64,000 nucleotides of DNA, taken from positions 310,001 through 374,000 of the forward strand of contig JAIESX010000001.1 of the NCBI GenBank assembly GCA_019745555.1, written 5' to 3'. Below the pieces are notes generated by a model, which was not told where the DNA came from, ran no database searches, and saw only the letters and a list, made by a program, of their open reading frames with translations. The position numbers were made by a program, and so were the translations under genes. This DNA is from Burkholderiaceae bacterium (GTDB lineage: Bacteria > Pseudomonadota > Gammaproteobacteria > Burkholderiales > Burkholderiaceae_C). Below are positions 17,114-26,867 of the stretch, in pieces; the stretch's first letter is position 1, and each line of letters starts with the position of its first letter.

Positions 17114-18676
17114 CTAGCCCAGGCCGGCCGCCGCATCGCTGTCAAGCAGCTCCACGCGGTTGCGCCCGCCGTCCTTGGCCAGGTAGAGGGCCCGGTCGGC
17201 GCGCTGCAGCAGGCTGTCGAAGTCCGTGTCCTGCGCCGCCAGCGCGGCCACGCCGATACTGACGGTGAAACGCACGGCCGCGCCGTCGGTGGCGCGCACG
17301 CTATCGCTGTCCTGCACGTTCTGGCGCAGCCGTTCGGCGATGGCCCAGGCACCCGCCAGGGGCGTGGCGGGCAGCAGCAAGGCGAACTCCTCGCCACCGA
17401 GGCGGCCGCCGAGATCCTGGCCACGCGCCAGCGAGCGCAGCGTCTGTGCCACCACCCGGATCACCTGGTCCCCCGTGGGATGACCCCAGCGGTCGTTGAC
17501 GGACTTGAAGCGGTCGATGTCGAGCATGAGCACCGACAGGGGCTGGCCGTAGCGTCGTGCACGCGCGAACTCCTGCGCACCGATGTGCATCAGCTGCCCG
17601 CGATTGGCGATGCCGGTCAGCGCGTCGGTGGTGGCCAGGGCGCGCAGCTCCTCGCGCTGGCGCAGCATGGCCAGCTGGATGCGCAGCATCAGCAGGGTCA
17701 GCGCACACAGCACGGCGTAGCCGGCCAGGAGCTGCCAGGCACGGTGACGCCAGCCTTGTAGCACCGTGCTGCGGTCGAAGCCCACGAGCGCCACCAGAGG
17801 GAAGTCACCCAGCCGCGAGACGCCGTACACGCGCAGGCGGCCGTCCACGGGTGAGGGGTCGGTGAACGTGGCCACGCCGACGAGCTCGCTGAAGGGCAGC
17901 TGGGTCGGGGTGGGGGCCAGGCGCTGTCCGATGGCCTGGGGCAGGGGAGGGATGCGCGCCAGCAGGACGCCATCGGTATCGAGCAGGCTCAGGTTGTCCT
18001 GCGGATCAACATCGAAGCTGGCCAGCCAGTTCTGCGCGTACTGCAGGTCCAGCACGGCCATCGCGCCGCCGAGCAGCCGGCCCTGGGCATTCCCGACAGT
18101 ACGCGCCATCACGACAACCGGGCGTTTGGAGGCCGATCGCTCCACCGGCAGGTACTGCATGTGCAGCCGCTCGCCGGGGCCGACCTGGAGATCGGCGCAG
18201 AAACGCTGCGTGCTGCGGCGGCCGTAGAAGTTGCCCTTGGCGAAGGCGGTGAAGATGCAGTCGTGGTTGAACAGGGCCACGTCTTCCAGCACCGGGATGG
18301 TGGCGGCCTTCACACGCAGCAGGCCTTCGATGCGCTGGCGGTGGTCGGAGTCGGGATCGGGGTGGACCAGGTCGCGCTCAGGCCGTACATGGCCCAGCAC
18401 GTCGCGCAGCACGAAGTCCGCGGCCAGGAAGGTGTCACCGAAGGCGCGGGCCATGAACTGGCTCTTCTGCATCACCAGGCGTGCCGCCAGTTCCATTGTG
18501 CGCTCACGCTCGCGCCACAGGTCCCAGGCCAGCCAGCTGCCCAGTGCGAACAGGAAGAGCAGGACGGCGGTGTACAGGCCGCGTAGTCTGGCGGGAAGTG
18601 CCGGCGCGACCTGCATCTGCGCATGCGGCCCAGGCCCCTCAGGCGGAGCGGGGGACGGGGCAGGAACGTCGCGCAC
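17114..18676 (-). CDS. membrane-bound diguanylate cyclase
   Basis: A 520-residue c-di-GMP synthase. Transmembrane helix 1 is at about residues 34-52. A periplasmic sensor region of about 260 residues follows, probably a double Cache type, since the pattern of strands and VVMARTVGNAQGRLLGG fits. Transmembrane helix 2 is at about 315-335, then a GGDEF domain. The active-site motif is GGEEF, so it should be active. A product-inhibition site RGQD lies exactly five residues upstream of it. An internal ATG at M21 is an alternative start. Its stop faces the DUF3422 stop 22 nt away. The signal is unknown. Confidence 0.93.
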   Translation of the reverse strand: MRDVPAPSPAPPEGPGPHAQMQVAPALPARLRGLYTAVLLFLFALGSWLAWDLWRERERTMELAARLVMQKSQFMARAFGDTFLAADFVLRDVLGHVRPERDLVHPDPDSDHRQRIEGLLRVKAATIPVLEDVALFNHDCIFTAFAKGNFYGRRSTQRFCADLQVGPGERLHMQYLPVERSASKRPVVVMARTVGNAQGRLLGGAMAVLDLQYAQNWLASFDVDPQDNLSLLDTDGVLLARIPPLPQAIGQRLAPTPTQLPFSELVGVATFTDPSPVDGRLRVYGVSRLGDFPLVALVGFDRSTVLQGWRHRAWQLLAGYAVLCALTLLMLRIQLAMLRQREELRALATTDALTGIANRGQLMHIGAQEFARARRYGQPLSVLMLDIDRFKSVNDRWGHPTGDQVIRVVAQTLRSLARGQDLGGRLGGEEFALLLPATPLAGAWAIAERLRQNVQDSDSVRATDGAAVRFTVSIGVAALAAQDTDFDSLLQRADRALYLAKDGGRNRVELLDSDAAAGLG

Positions 18677-18689
18677 AGTTCTGGCGGGC

Positions 18690-19493
18690 TCAGAGGCCCA
18701 GTTCGTAGTCGATGGTCAGCGGTGCATGGTCGCTGAACTTCTCGCCCTTGTAGATCGACTCCCGGCGGGCCAGCGTGGCCAGGGCCGGCGTGGCCAGCTG
18801 GTAGTCGATGCGCCAGCCCACGTTCTTGGCGTAGGCCTGGCCGCGGTTGCTCCACCAGGTGTAGGCGGCCTCGGTCGCGTCCGGCTGCAGCCGCCGGTAG
18901 ACGTCGACCAGCCCGCCCTCGTCGAGCAGTCGGGTCATCCAGGCGCGCTCCTCCGGCAGGAAACCCGAGTTCTTGAGGTTGCCCTTCCAGTTCTTGAGGT
19001 CCATCTCCTTGTGCGCGATGTTGACGTCGCCGCAGAGGATGAACTCGCGCTGCCCGCGCAGCTGCTGCAGGTGCGGGTAGATCAGGTCGAGGAAGCGGTA
19101 CTTGGCGGCCTGGCGCTCCTCGCCCGAAGAGCCGCTGGGGAAATAGCAGCTGATCAGCGAAAGCTTGCGCTGCGGCGTGTCGAAGCGCAGCTCCACATAG
19201 CGGCCCTCGGCGTCGAATTCGCCGCCGTCAAAACCGGTCACCACGTCGCTGGGCGTGTGACGCGTGTAGAGGCCGACGCCCGAGTAGCCTTTCTTCTCGG
19301 CGTAGTGGAAGTAGCCCTGCAGGCCGGCGAGCTGTTCGAACTTGCCCGCCACGTCCGGCGCCTGGGCCTTGACCTCCTGCACGCCCATACAATCGGACCG
19401 CGTCTGCTCGATCCAGGTTTCGAGCCCCTTGCTGGTGGCCGAACGGATGCCGTTGAGGTTGAGGCTGACGAGTTTGAACAAGGACTTTCCCAT
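18690..19493 (-). CDS. xthA: exodeoxyribonuclease III
   Basis: A 267-residue exonuclease III / AP endonuclease that acts in base excision repair. Motifs are KLVSLNLNGIRSA with the metal-binding Asn, VQEVKAQ with the catalytic Glu, CGDVNIAH, and the C-terminal SDHAPL with the catalytic Asp-His. ATG 19493 overlaps, on the opposite strand, the pyrE start codon: together they form a CATG. An alternative TTG start at 19481 behind GGAAAG would remove the overlap and give an N-terminus of the usual length. The diguanylate cyclase starts 13 nt downstream of its stop. Confidence 0.94.
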   Translation of the reverse strand: MGKSLFKLVSLNLNGIRSATSKGLETWIEQTRSDCMGVQEVKAQAPDVAGKFEQLAGLQGYFHYAEKKGYSGVGLYTRHTPSDVVTGFDGGEFDAEGRYVELRFDTPQRKLSLISCYFPSGSSGEERQAAKYRFLDLIYPHLQQLRGQREFILCGDVNIAHKEMDLKNWKGNLKNSGFLPEERAWMTRLLDEGGLVDVYRRLQPDATEAAYTWWSNRGQAYAKNVGWRIDYQLATPALATLARRESIYKGEKFSDHAPLTIDYELGL

Positions 19494-20193
19494 GGCAGGC
19501 GGTACGGCAGGTGGTGTGACGGGGCAGGACAGCCTGGCCCAGGATTTCGTGGCCTTTGCGGTGGAATGCGGCGTGTTGCGCTTCGGCGAATTCAAGACCA
19601 AGGCCGGCCGGCTGTCCCCTTACTTCTTCAATGCGGGCCTCTTCGACGACGGCGCCAAGCTGGGCCGGCTCGCTGAATTCTATGCCCGCCGCGTGCTGGC
19701 CTCCGGCCTGGAGTTCGACATGATCTTCGGCCCGGCCTACAAGGGCATCCCCCTGGGCGCGGCCCTGGCTGTGGAGCTGGCGCGGCGCGGGCGCAACGTG
19801 CCCTTCGCCTACAACCGCAAGGAGGCCAAGGACCATGGCGAGGGCGGCACCCTGGTGGGCGCGCCGCTCAAGGGCCGCGTGCTCATCGTGGACGACGTCA
19901 TGTCGGCCGGTACCGCCGCGCGCGAGTCCATTGCCCTCATCGAAGCGGCCGGTGCGAAGCCGCATGGCGTGATCATCGCCCTGGACCGGCAGGAGATGGC
20001 CACCGAGAATGGCGCCGATGTGCCCTACAGCGCTGTGCAGTATGTCCGGAACCGCCTGGGCCTGCAGGTTGCCGCCATTGCGGAGCTGGGGGATTTGCTG
20101 CAGTATCTGGAACGGCACAGCAAGGACGGCCTCGCCGCCGACCATGCCCGAGTGCTGGCTTATCGACAACGCTACGGTGTCCAGGACAAGTGA
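19492..20193 (+). CDS. pyrE: orotate phosphoribosyltransferase
   Basis: A 233-residue PyrE, which makes orotidine monophosphate from orotate and PRPP in pyrimidine synthesis. The PRPP-binding motif is VLIVDDVMSAGTAARES. The dimer-loop region NRKEAKDHGEGGTLVG contributes the catalytic Lys. The N-terminal FKTKAGRLSPYFFNAG is typical. The start at 19492 has AGGA eight bases upstream. The extra N-terminal MAGGTAGGVTGQD is a short glycine-rich extension. It is divergent from xthA with shared start-codon bases. Confidence 0.96.
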   Translation: MAGGTAGGVTGQDSLAQDFVAFAVECGVLRFGEFKTKAGRLSPYFFNAGLFDDGAKLGRLAEFYARRVLASGLEFDMIFGPAYKGIPLGAALAVELARRGRNVPFAYNRKEAKDHGEGGTLVGAPLKGRVLIVDDVMSAGTAARESIALIEAAGAKPHGVIIALDRQEMATENGADVPYSAVQYVRNRLGLQVAAIAELGDLLQYLERHSKDGLAADHARVLAYRQRYGVQDK

Positions 20194-20194
20194 A

Positions 20195-20845
20195 ATGATG
20201 CGTTTGGCAGGGTTGGTGCTGACAGGTCTGATGCTGGGCGTGTACGCCCTGCCGTCGCACGCGCAGACCACCAGCGGCGGTATCTACAGCTGCACCGACG
20301 CCAAGGGCCGCCGGCTCACCTCCGACCGTCCCATCCGTGAGTGCGCCGACCGCGAGCAGCAGCTGCTCAACCCCAGCGGCACCGTACGCGCGGTGATCCC
20401 ACCCTCGCTGACCGGCCCCGAGCGCGCCGCGCTTGAAGCGAAACAGCGCCGCGAGGCCGAGGAGCGCGCCCGCCAGGCAGAGGAAAGGCGACGTGAGCGC
20501 GCCCTGCTGGTGCGCTATCCCAACCGCGCCGTGCATGACAAGGAGCGTACCGAGGCCCTGTCCCAGATCACCGTGGTGCGCCAGGCGGCGATGAACCGTG
20601 TCAAGGAATTGCAGCGCCAGCGCAAGGAGCTCGACACCGAGCTCGAGTTCTACGCCAAGGACCCGGAGAAGGTGCCACCTTCCTTGCGCCGCCTGGTGGA
20701 AGACAACGAGAAGAGCATGGCCGTGCAGGAGCGCTTCATCGCCGATCAGGACGCCGAGATGGTGCGCGTGAACTCACGTTTCGACGAGGAGCTGCAGCGC
20801 CTGCAGCAGCTCTGGGCCCAGATCGCTGCGCCGGCCACCAACTGA
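20195..20845 (+). CDS. DUF4124 domain-containing exported coiled-coil protein
   Basis: A 216-residue exported protein. It has a signal peptide (LAGLVLTGLMLGVYALPSHAQ), then a DUF4124-like domain (GGIYSCTDAKGRRLTSDRPI) with two cysteines. A long charged helical region rich in Arg and Glu (residues about 85-205) is likely coiled coil. Two adjacent ATG codons (20195 and 20198) could start it. It begins right after the pyrE stop and is probably co-transcribed. Function unknown; the family is widespread in betaproteobacterial envelopes. Confidence 0.85.
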   Translation: MMRLAGLVLTGLMLGVYALPSHAQTTSGGIYSCTDAKGRRLTSDRPIRECADREQQLLNPSGTVRAVIPPSLTGPERAALEAKQRREAEERARQAEERRRERALLVRYPNRAVHDKERTEALSQITVVRQAAMNRVKELQRQRKELDTELEFYAKDPEKVPPSLRRLVEDNEKSMAVQERFIADQDAEMVRVNSRFDEELQRLQQLWAQIAAPATN

Positions 20846-20847
20846 AA

Positions 20848-20865
20848 CCGCGCCAGCCGGCGCGG
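20848..20865. terminator. GC-rich hairpin between convergent genes
   Basis: A 7-bp stem (CCGCGCC, loop AGCC, GGCGCGG) starts 2 nt after the DUF4124 stop and ends just before the gatB stop. There is no T-run, so termination would be weak; it could also be rho-assisted. Confidence 0.4.
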
Positions 20866-20875
20866 CTCCCCGTGT

Positions 20876-22321
20876 TCAAGCCAGCTTGCTGCGCAGCAGA
20901 TCGTTGACCTGCTGCGGGTTGGCCTTGCCCTTGCTGGCCTTCATGACCTGCCCCACCAGCGCGTTGAAGGCCTTGTCCTTGCCGGCCTTGAACTGGGTCA
21001 CGTTGTCGGGGTTGGCGGCAATGACCTCGTCGATGATCTTCTCCAGCGCGCCGGAGTCGTTCATCTGCTTCAGCCCCTTGGTTTCGATGAGGGCATCCAC
21101 GTCCTTGCCTTCGCCGGTCCACAGCGCGTCGAAGACCTGGCGGGCAGCGTTGTTCGAGATCGTACCGTCGCTGATGCGCGTGATCAGGTCGCCCAGCTGC
21201 GCTGCGCTGACCGCCGCCTGCTCGATGCCGATCTCGGCCGTGTTCAGGCGACGTGAGACCTCACCCATGATCCAGTTGCTGGCCAGTTTGGGTTGCTTGC
21301 AGGCCTGGGCCACGGCCTCGAAGTACGCCGCCATGGCCTTGCTCTGGGTCAGCGTGGTGGCGTCGTACTCGGGCAGGCCGTAGTCGGCGACAAAGCGTGC
21401 GGCCATGGCGCGCGGCAGCTCGGGCAGGCTGGCCTTGACGCGTTCGACCCATTCCGGCGCGATCACCAGCGGCGGCAGGTCCGGGTCGGGGAAATAGCGG
21501 TAGTCGGCCGCGTCCTCCTTGGTGCGCATGGTGCGGGTCTCGCCCGTGTCGGGGTCGAAAAGCACCGTGGCCTGCTCGATGGCATGGCCGTCCTCGATCT
21601 GCTCGATCTGCCAGCGTACCTCGTAGTCGATGGCCTGCTGCATGAACTTGAAGCTGTTCAGGTTCTTGATCTCGCGGCGTGTACCCAGGGGCTGGCCCGG
21701 CTTGCGCACCGAGACGTTGGCATCGCAGCGGAAGCTGCCTTCCTGCATATTGCCGTCGCAGATGCCGATCCAGGTGACGATCTTGTGCAGCTCCTTGGCG
21801 TAGGCCACGGCCTCTTCGCTCGAGCGGATATCGGGTTCGGTCACGATCTCCAGCAGCGGCGTGCCGGCGCGGTTGAGGTCGATGCCGCTCTGGCCGATGA
21901 AGTCTTCGTGCAGCGACTTGCCCGCGTCCTCCTCGAGATGGGCGCGCACCAGGCGCACGGTTTTCTTCTCTTCGCCGAGGTAGAAGCTGATCTCGCCGCC
22001 CTGCACGACCGGGATCTCGAACTGGCTGATCTGGTAGCCCTTGGGCAGGTCGGGGTAGAAGTAGTTCTTGCGCGCAAAGATGCTGCGCGGCGCGATATGC
22101 GAGCCGATGGCCAGGCCCAGCTGGATGGCGCGCTCGACCGCGCCCACGTTCATCACGGGCAGGGTGCCGGGCAGGGCCAGATCGACTGCGCAGGCCTGGG
22201 TGTTGGGCTCGGCGCCGAAGGCCGTGGGCGCGCGGCTGAAGATCTTGCTCTCGGTGGAAAGCTGGGCATGGGTCTCGAAGCCGATCACGACTTCGTAGCC
22301 CTGGACGAGTTTGGCAGTCAT
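20876..22321 (-). CDS. gatB: Asp-tRNA(Asn)/Glu-tRNA(Gln) amidotransferase subunit B
   Basis: A 481-residue GatB, the tRNA-binding and kinase subunit of the GatCAB amidotransferase, which converts misacylated Glu-tRNA(Gln) and Asp-tRNA(Asn). The N-terminus [14 protein letters not shown] is the family signature. [20 protein letters not shown]-type sequence follows, with the phosphorylation domain around [20 protein letters not shown] and a C-terminal YqeY-like domain ending [17 protein letters not shown]. It begins 1 nt after the gatA stop, in the operon gatC-gatA-gatB. Confidence 0.98.
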   Translation of the reverse strand: MTAKLVQGYEVVIGFETHAQLSTESKIFSRAPTAFGAEPNTQACAVDLALPGTLPVMNVGAVERAIQLGLAIGSHIAPRSIFARKNYFYPDLPKGYQISQFEIPVVQGGEISFYLGEEKKTVRLVRAHLEEDAGKSLHEDFIGQSGIDLNRAGTPLLEIVTEPDIRSSEEAVAYAKELHKIVTWIGICDGNMQEGSFRCDANVSVRKPGQPLGTRREIKNLNSFKFMQQAIDYEVRWQIEQIEDGHAIEQATVLFDPDTGETRTMRTKEDAADYRYFPDPDLPPLVIAPEWVERVKASLPELPRAMAARFVADYGLPEYDATTLTQSKAMAAYFEAVAQACKQPKLASNWIMGEVSRRLNTAEIGIEQAAVSAAQLGDLITRISDGTISNNAARQVFDALWTGEGKDVDALIETKGLKQMNDSGALEKIIDEVIAANPDNVTQFKAGKDKAFNALVGQVMKASKGKANPQQVNDLLRSKLA

Positions 22322-22322
22322 C

Positions 22323-23813
22323 TCAATAGCCTCCCGGGGTGCGGAGGTGGAAGTCGGTCACCTGCTGGTAGCGGTGCGCCATGTTGAGCAGCTTGCCCTC
22401 CTGCAGATGGTTGCCGATGAGCTGCAGGCCCACGGGCATGTGGCTGTCACCGAAGCCCACGGGCAGGCTCATGCCCGGCAGGCCGGCCAGCGAGCCGGGC
22501 AGGGTGTAGATGTCGGCCAGGTAGGCCGCCACCGGGTCTTCGTTCTTCTCGCCGAGCTTCCAGGCCACCGTGGGGGCCACGGGGCCGGCGATCACGTCGC
22601 AGCTCTTGAAGGCGTTCTGGAAATCGTCGGCGATCATGCGGCGGATCTTCTGCGCCTGCAGATAGTAGGCGTCGTAGTAGCCGTGCGAAAGCACATAGGT
22701 GCCGACCATGATGCGGCGCTTGACCTCGTCGCCGAAGCCCTCGGCACGGGTCTTCTTGTACATGTCGAGCAGGTCGGTGTACTGGCTCGCGCGGTGGCCG
22801 AACTTCACGCCGTCGAAACGCGAGAGGTTGGAGCTGGCCTCGGCCGGGGCGATGATGTAGTAGACGGGAATCGCGAGCTCGGTGCGCGGCAGCGAGATCT
22901 CGACCAGCTTGGCGCCGAGCTTCTCGTATTCCCTGAGCGCTGCGTCGATGGCGGCGCGCACGTCGGCGGCCAGGCCGGCGCCAAAGAACTCCTTGGGGAT
23001 GCCGATGCGCAGGCCGTCGAGCGGGTCGTTGAGCGCGCGGCTGAAGTCTTCCGCAGGCACGTCCAGCGAGGTGGAGTCGCGGTCCAGGTCGGGGCCGCAC
23101 ATGGCGCTCAGCAGCAGGGCGCAGTCTTCGGCGCTGCGCGCCATGGGGCCGGCCTGGTCCAGACTGGAGGCGTAGGCGATCATGCCGTAGCGGCTGGCGC
23201 GGCCGTAGGTGGGCTTGATGCCCGTGAGGCCGCAGAAGGCCGCGGGCTGACGGATGGAGCCGCCGGTGTCGGTGCCAGTGGCGGCCGGCGCCAGGCGCGC
23301 AGCCACGGCCGCAGCGCTGCCGCCCGAGGAGCCGCCGGCCACGCGTTGCCTGTCCCAGGGGTTGCGCACCGGGGTCGGGGTGCTGTGGCCTACGGCGGGG
23401 ACGGCCACGCTTTCGTTGGCCGAGCCCATGGCGAACTCGTCGCAGCTGAGCTTGCCCAGGGTCACGGCGCCGGCCTCGGCCAGGCGCCGGACCACCGTGG
23501 CATCGAAGGGCGAGCGGTAGCCGGCCAGCATCTTCGAGCCCGCGGTCGAGGGGAAATCCTTGGTGACGAAGATGTCCTTGTGCGCCAGGGGCACGCCGGC
23601 CAGCAGGCCGGCCGAGCCGGTGGCGAGGGCGGCATCGGCGGCGCGGGCCTGGGCCAGGGTGGCCTCCTCGTTCACGGCCAGGAAGGCGCCCAGGTCGTGG
23701 TGGGTGGCCATGCGGCCCAGGAAGTGCCGGGCCGCCTCGACGGCTGAGACCTTCTTGTCGCGCAGCTGGCGGGCGAGCTCGGTGAGGGAGAGCTGGTGCA
23801 GTTCGGACATCAC
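22323..23813 (-). CDS. gatA: Asp-tRNA(Asn)/Glu-tRNA(Gln) amidotransferase subunit A
   Basis: A 496-residue amidase-signature enzyme that releases ammonia from glutamine for the GatB site. The Ser-cisSer-Lys triad is visible: Lys in PLAHKDIF, Ser in the glycine/serine-rich stretch [13 protein letters not shown], and the nucleophile Ser in [12 protein letters not shown]. Full length for the family. Its start overlaps the gatC stop by 4 nt (ATGA arrangement). Confidence 0.98.
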   Translation of the reverse strand: MMSELHQLSLTELARQLRDKKVSAVEAARHFLGRMATHHDLGAFLAVNEEATLAQARAADAALATGSAGLLAGVPLAHKDIFVTKDFPSTAGSKMLAGYRSPFDATVVRRLAEAGAVTLGKLSCDEFAMGSANESVAVPAVGHSTPTPVRNPWDRQRVAGGSSGGSAAAVAARLAPAATGTDTGGSIRQPAAFCGLTGIKPTYGRASRYGMIAYASSLDQAGPMARSAEDCALLLSAMCGPDLDRDSTSLDVPAEDFSRALNDPLDGLRIGIPKEFFGAGLAADVRAAIDAALREYEKLGAKLVEISLPRTELAIPVYYIIAPAEASSNLSRFDGVKFGHRASQYTDLLDMYKKTRAEGFGDEVKRRIMVGTYVLSHGYYDAYYLQAQKIRRMIADDFQNAFKSCDVIAGPVAPTVAWKLGEKNEDPVAAYLADIYTLPGSLAGLPGMSLPVGFGDSHMPVGLQLIGNHLQEGKLLNMAHRYQQVTDFHLRTPGGY

Positions 23814-24115
23814 TCGATCACCTTGGGCACGAGGAAGAGGCCGCGCTCGACGGCCGGGGCGCTCTGCTGGTTGGCTTCGCGCTGGTCGGGCTCGCTGGCC
23901 ACGTCCGCGCGCAGGCGCAGCGCAGCCTGGCCGGCCACGGCTGCCATGGTGGGGTGGGCCAGGGGCTCGATGCCCGTGGTGTCGACGGCGCGCATCTGCT
24001 CGACGATGTCGAAAAAGCCGTTGATGCGCTCGCGCATGCGTTCGCTGTCGGCCGGGCTGAGTTCCAGCCGGGCCAGGTTGGCGATGCGGGCGATGTCTGC
24101 GGAGGTCAGGGACAT
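23810..24115 (-). CDS. gatC: Asp-tRNA(Asn)/Glu-tRNA(Gln) amidotransferase subunit C
   Basis: A 101-residue GatC, the small subunit that wraps and stabilises Gat[20 protein letters not shown] and the C-terminal half with [13 protein letters not shown] are typical. The start is ATG 24115; the in-frame upstream region to 24181 is not conserved. It is the first gene of gatCAB and is divergent from mreB across 214 bp. Confidence 0.95.
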   Translation of the reverse strand: MSLTSADIARIANLARLELSPADSERMRERINGFFDIVEQMRAVDTTGIEPLAHPTMAAVAGQAALRLRADVASEPDQREANQQSAPAVERGLFLVPKVIE

Positions 24116-24200
24116 GGCGGACGGGTTTGAAACCGGGTGTAATCCCGGGGCGGGCAGGCCCCGAAACAGCGGGTTGTACACAGGGGATCAGGTATTATCC

Positions 24201-24214
24201 CGCCTTTAAAGGCG
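24201..24214. promoter_or_regulatory. 14-bp perfect palindrome in gatC-mreB divergent region
   Basis: CGCCTTTAAAGGCG is a perfect palindrome between the divergent gatCAB and mreBCD operons. It sits near AT-rich sequence (GTATTATCC at 24192-24200) that could hold promoters, though I found no pair of well-spaced -35 and -10 hexamers. It may be an operator. Confidence 0.4.
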
Positions 24215-24326
24215 CCGTTCGGCCGGGGTGGCTGTTCGGGCGTCTTTTCGTAACGGGTCACCAACGCGTTTTTGCGCACCGGGCGACGGACGGCCGAGGG
24301 CTGTTCGTGTCCACCAAAAAGGATAG

Positions 24327-25373
<1,047 letters not shown>

Positions 25374-25388
25374 TTCCCGGACTCAGCG

Positions 25389-26324
25389 ATGCCACTCGGT
25401 ACGCTGGACAGAACGCCTCCCCCCTTCTTCCGCCAGGGCGCCTCGGCCCTGTCGCGCCTTATGCTGTTCAGCGCTCTGGCGCTGTTCCTCATGGTGGCCG
25501 ACACGCGCTTCAAGCTGACCGGCCCCATCCGCGTGACCATCGCCTCGGTGCTCTACCCGGTGCAGTGGGCGCTGGTGCAGCCCGTGCTCTGGACGCGTGA
25601 CGTCTTTGGCAATCTGCAGTCGCTGCGCAGCGCGCAGGACGACGCGCAGCTGCTGCGCGAGCAGCTGCGTCTGCAGTCGCCGCGCGCCCAGCAGTACGAA
25701 CAGCTTGCGCTCGAGAACGAGCGCCTGCGCCAGCTGCTGGACCTGCGCCAGCGCATGCCCACGCCCGGCCTCGCAGCCCAGGTGCTCTATGACGCGGCCG
25801 ATCCCTACGAGCACAAGATCGTCATCGACAAGGGGCTCATCCACGGCATCAATACCGGCGCGCCCGTGCTCGACGAATCGGGCGTGCTGGGTCAGGTCAC
25901 GCGTGTCTACCCCTCGATGGCCGAGGTCACGCTGGTGATTGATTCGGACCAGGCCATCCCCGTGCTCAATACGCGCACCGGCGTGCGCGCCGTGGCGTTC
26001 GGCGAGCCCAGCCGGCATGGTGGTGTGCTGGAGCTGCGCTACATGGGCACCAACGCCGATGTACAGCCCGGCGACCTGCTGACCACCAGCGGCATCGATG
26101 GCATCTTCCCGCCCGGCCTGCCGGTGGCGCGCGTGCACCAGGTGGAGCGCAGCGTCGAGTCGCCCTTTGCCCAGATCTACTGCCTGCCGCAGGCCCGGGT
26201 GGACGGCACCACCCAGGTGCTGGTATTGCCGTCCCTGGCCGGGCAGCAGCCCTCGCGTCCGCAAGACCCGCCGCCCGCCCGCGGTGCTGCCAGGGGCGCC
26301 AACGGCAAGGGAGGCAGCCGATGA
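25389..26324 (+). CDS. mreC: rod-shape determining protein MreC
   Basis: A 311-residue bitopic inner-membrane protein of the elongasome. It has a short cytoplasmic N-terminus, a transmembrane helix at about 20-40 (LMLFSALALFLMVAD), a coiled coil at about 75-120 (rich in Gln, Leu and Arg), and a periplasmic beta domain with IDKGLIHGINTGAPVLDESGVLGQV-type sequence. The C-terminus is a proline/alanine-rich tail (RPQDPPPARGAARGANGKG). It begins 15 nt after mreB and its stop overlaps the mreD start. Confidence 0.97.
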   Translation: MPLGTLDRTPPPFFRQGASALSRLMLFSALALFLMVADTRFKLTGPIRVTIASVLYPVQWALVQPVLWTRDVFGNLQSLRSAQDDAQLLREQLRLQSPRAQQYEQLALENERLRQLLDLRQRMPTPGLAAQVLYDAADPYEHKIVIDKGLIHGINTGAPVLDESGVLGQVTRVYPSMAEVTLVIDSDQAIPVLNTRTGVRAVAFGEPSRHGGVLELRYMGTNADVQPGDLLTTSGIDGIFPPGLPVARVHQVERSVESPFAQIYCLPQARVDGTTQVLVLPSLAGQQPSRPQDPPPARGAARGANGKGGSR

Positions 26325-26851
26325 TCATGCGTCCGGGCCAGCAGCTGTTGCTGCCCGCCAATCCCCTGTTCATCTGGGGCAGCCTGCTGGCGGCCTTCGG
26401 GCTCAACCTCCTCTTCAACATGGCGCTGTGGGGCCGTGCACCCTGGGCGCCGGACCTGCTGGCCCTGACCCTGGTGTTCTGGGGCGTGCACCAGCCCCAG
26501 CGCGTGGGCATGAGCGGCGCCTTTCTTTTCGGCCTGCTGATGGACGTGCACCAGGGCAGCGTGCTGGGCCAGCACGCTCTGGCCTATGCGGTGCTGAGCT
26601 TCTTCGCCATCGCCATCCATAGGCGCCTGCTCTGGTTCTCCGTGCCCAGCCAGGCCCTGCAGGTCCTGCCCCTGCTGCTGGCGGCCCATGCCGTGGCGCT
26701 GGCCGTGCGCATGCTCGTGGGCGGCCATTTCCCAGGGTGGTCCCTCTTGCTGGCGCCGGTGATCGAGGCCATGCTCTGGCCATTGGCCACGTACCTGCTG
26801 CTGCTGCCGCAGCGCCGTGCGCCGGACCCCGACGCCAACCGACCCCTGTAA
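26321..26851 (+). CDS. mreD: rod-shape determining protein MreD
   Basis: A 176-residue multi-pass inner-membrane protein of the MreD family, with about five transmembrane helices. Family-like features include the segment FLFGLLMDVHQGSVLGQHALAY. The start at 26321 overlaps the mreC stop. A second in-frame ATG (26327) is possible. It functions with MreB and MreC to position PBP2. Confidence 0.95.
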   Translation: MIMRPGQQLLLPANPLFIWGSLLAAFGLNLLFNMALWGRAPWAPDLLALTLVFWGVHQPQRVGMSGAFLFGLLMDVHQGSVLGQHALAYAVLSFFAIAIHRRLLWFSVPSQALQVLPLLLAAHAVALAVRMLVGGHFPGWSLLLAPVIEAMLWPLATYLLLLPQRRAPDPDANRPL

Positions 26852-26867
26852 GCCAGGCCCTGCCGCC

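Noticed and set aside
24174-24198. TTGTAC and TATTAT as a promoter for mreB
   Set aside because: The spacer is only 13 bp, too short for a sigma-70 promoter. No better pair was found.
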